Under the pieces are notes generated by a model. That model had not been told where the DNA came from, did no database searches, and worked only from the letters and a program-made list of their open reading frames with translations. Both the position numbers and the translations under genes were made by a program. Positions 14,764-15,211 of a stretch of 15,211 nucleotides of DNA are shown here, in pieces. Position 1 is the first letter of the stretch, and each line of letters begins with the position of its first letter. Origin of the DNA: Anaerolineae bacterium (GTDB taxonomy: Bacteria > Chloroflexota > Anaerolineae > Aggregatilineales > Phototrophicaceae); contig JANQRM010000570.1 in NCBI GenBank assembly GCA_028284565.1, forward strand, positions 1 through 15,211, read 5' to 3'.

Positions 14764-14800
14764 TCCCTCCCTGAGAATCGGGGAGGGACTGAGGGAGGGG
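14764..14800 (+). repeat. C-tract/G-tract hairpin with G-quadruplex motif
   Basis: CCCTCCC (14765-14771) can pair with GGGAGGG at 14781-14787 (extended by T-G, G-C and T-A pairs) or with a second GGGAGGG at 14793-14799. The G-rich part (14780-14800) has four G-runs separated by 1, 5 and 1 bases. No T-run follows, so it is not a standard terminator. It separates the DsbA-like gene from ccmA. Confidence 0.6.
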
Positions 14801-14866
14801 ATATAGACCGAAACTTATCAATTTCTATCTGCTTATCCTTTTGTAGACATTACTCTCACTATACTG

Positions 14867-15211
14867 ATGTCAGACCAACCGCTCATCCACATTCACGGAC
14901 TCATCAAAACCTACGGACTGCTACCCGTCCTCCGTCAAATCGACTTGGACATTCTATCAGGTGAATTTGTCACCTTACTCGGTCCCAACGGCAGTGGCAA
15001 ATCGACTCTCATTCGTCTGCTATCGGGCTTGACCAAACCCACACTCGGCAAAGTCCAAGTCGGAGGCTGGCGAATACCAGAAGAGGCAATGGCAGTCCGC
15101 GCACAAATCGGCATGGTCGGGCATCAATCTCTCTTATATGAAAATCTCACCGCCAAAGAAAATCTGATATTTTTCGCTCGATTGTATAATTTATCAAAAT
15201 CCGAACAACAA
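14867..15211 (+). CDS. ccmA: Heme exporter ATP-binding protein CcmA (5' part, cut by the window end)
   Basis: This ABC-transporter ATPase, with CcmB and CcmC, drives release of heme-loaded CcmE. Only the first 115 residues are in the window and the frame is open to the last base. Walker A is GPNGSGKST (39-47) and the Q-loop glutamine is Q87 in GHQSLLYENLTAKENL. That Q-loop neighbourhood, ending LIFFARLYNL, is characteristic of CcmA. A general ABC ATPase is the alternative, but the ccm context makes CcmA likely. There is no good Shine-Dalgarno sequence in front of the ATG at 14867. A TATACT lies immediately before it but is too close to serve as its -10. It is separated from the rest of the cluster by the G-rich hairpin. 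ccmB and ccmC probably follow. Confidence 0.85.
   Translation, partial: MSDQPLIHIHGLIKTYGLLPVLRQIDLDILSGEFVTLLGPNGSGKSTLIRLLSGLTKPTLGKVQVGGWRIPEEAMAVRAQIGMVGHQSLLYENLTAKENLIFFARLYNLSKSEQQ

Noticed and set aside
14860..14865. TATACT as the -10 box of a ccmA promoter
   Set aside because: It ends one base before the ATG, so transcription would start inside the gene, and no -35 is found at a normal distance.
1..15211. CRISPR array, tRNA, rRNA, insertion sequence or integrase
   Set aside because: I saw no regularly spaced direct repeats, no tRNA-like TTCRA loop context and no transposase or integrase motifs on either strand. The repeats present are isolated palindromes.

Overview
The window looks like a chromosomal stretch from a Chloroflexota bacterium, probably of the Anaerolineae type. 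This is inference from gene content and moderate GC, with no rRNA or other marker to prove it. It is dominated by cytochrome-based respiration. A quinol:cytochrome c oxidoreductase (bc-type) operon is followed by a System I (Ccm) cytochrome c maturation cluster. Nearly all the plus-strand genes read in one direction, with short or overlapping junctions.

Region 1 (1-2160, minus strand): corA (a CorA-family Mg/Co transporter) is followed by rnd (ribonuclease D) through an ATGA stop/start overlap. This two-gene unit is divergent from everything else.

Region 2 (2098-6334): a 395-bp divergent intergenic region carries a perfect palindromic repeat and a good sigma70-type promoter (TTGACG-N17-TATATT with an extended -10). 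It leads into Rieske protein, fused cytochrome b and diheme cytochrome c, and ends at a rho-independent terminator (about 6303-6333). Cytochrome b has a 220-residue acidic C-terminal extension and APWY in place of PEWY. The cytochrome c has a coiled coil inserted in its first heme domain.

Region 3 (6419-7568): a monoheme secreted cytochrome c, whose heme domain is a clear paralogue of the second heme domain of the preceding gene, and a 65-residue membrane protein of unknown function. A second full copy of the palindromic repeat lies between them.

Region 4 (7626-14723): a strong promoter (GTGACA-N17-TATAAT) overlapped by a CRP/FNR-like GTGA-N6-TCAC palindrome drives ccmE, ccmF, ccmH, ccmG and a ccmI-like gene. 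Next comes a large unusual lipoprotein (one heme c domain, one decayed heme domain with CxxCE, beta-rich domains, a membrane helix and a CcmI-like tail), then a secreted DsbA-type thioredoxin. CcmE is of the CxxxY type (Cys replaces the heme-binding His), yet a CcmH homologue is encoded two genes downstream, a combination the usual description of variant System I does not predict.

Region 5 (14724-15211): a C-tract/G-tract hairpin that is also a canonical G-quadruplex motif, then the 5' part of ccmA (heme exporter ATPase), cut by the window end. ccmB, ccmC and ccmD are not in the window and may follow ccmA.

Functionally, the Ccm cluster would attach heme to the c-type cytochromes of regions 2-4. 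CcmG, CcmH and the DsbA-like protein would handle the redox state of the CxxCH cysteines.
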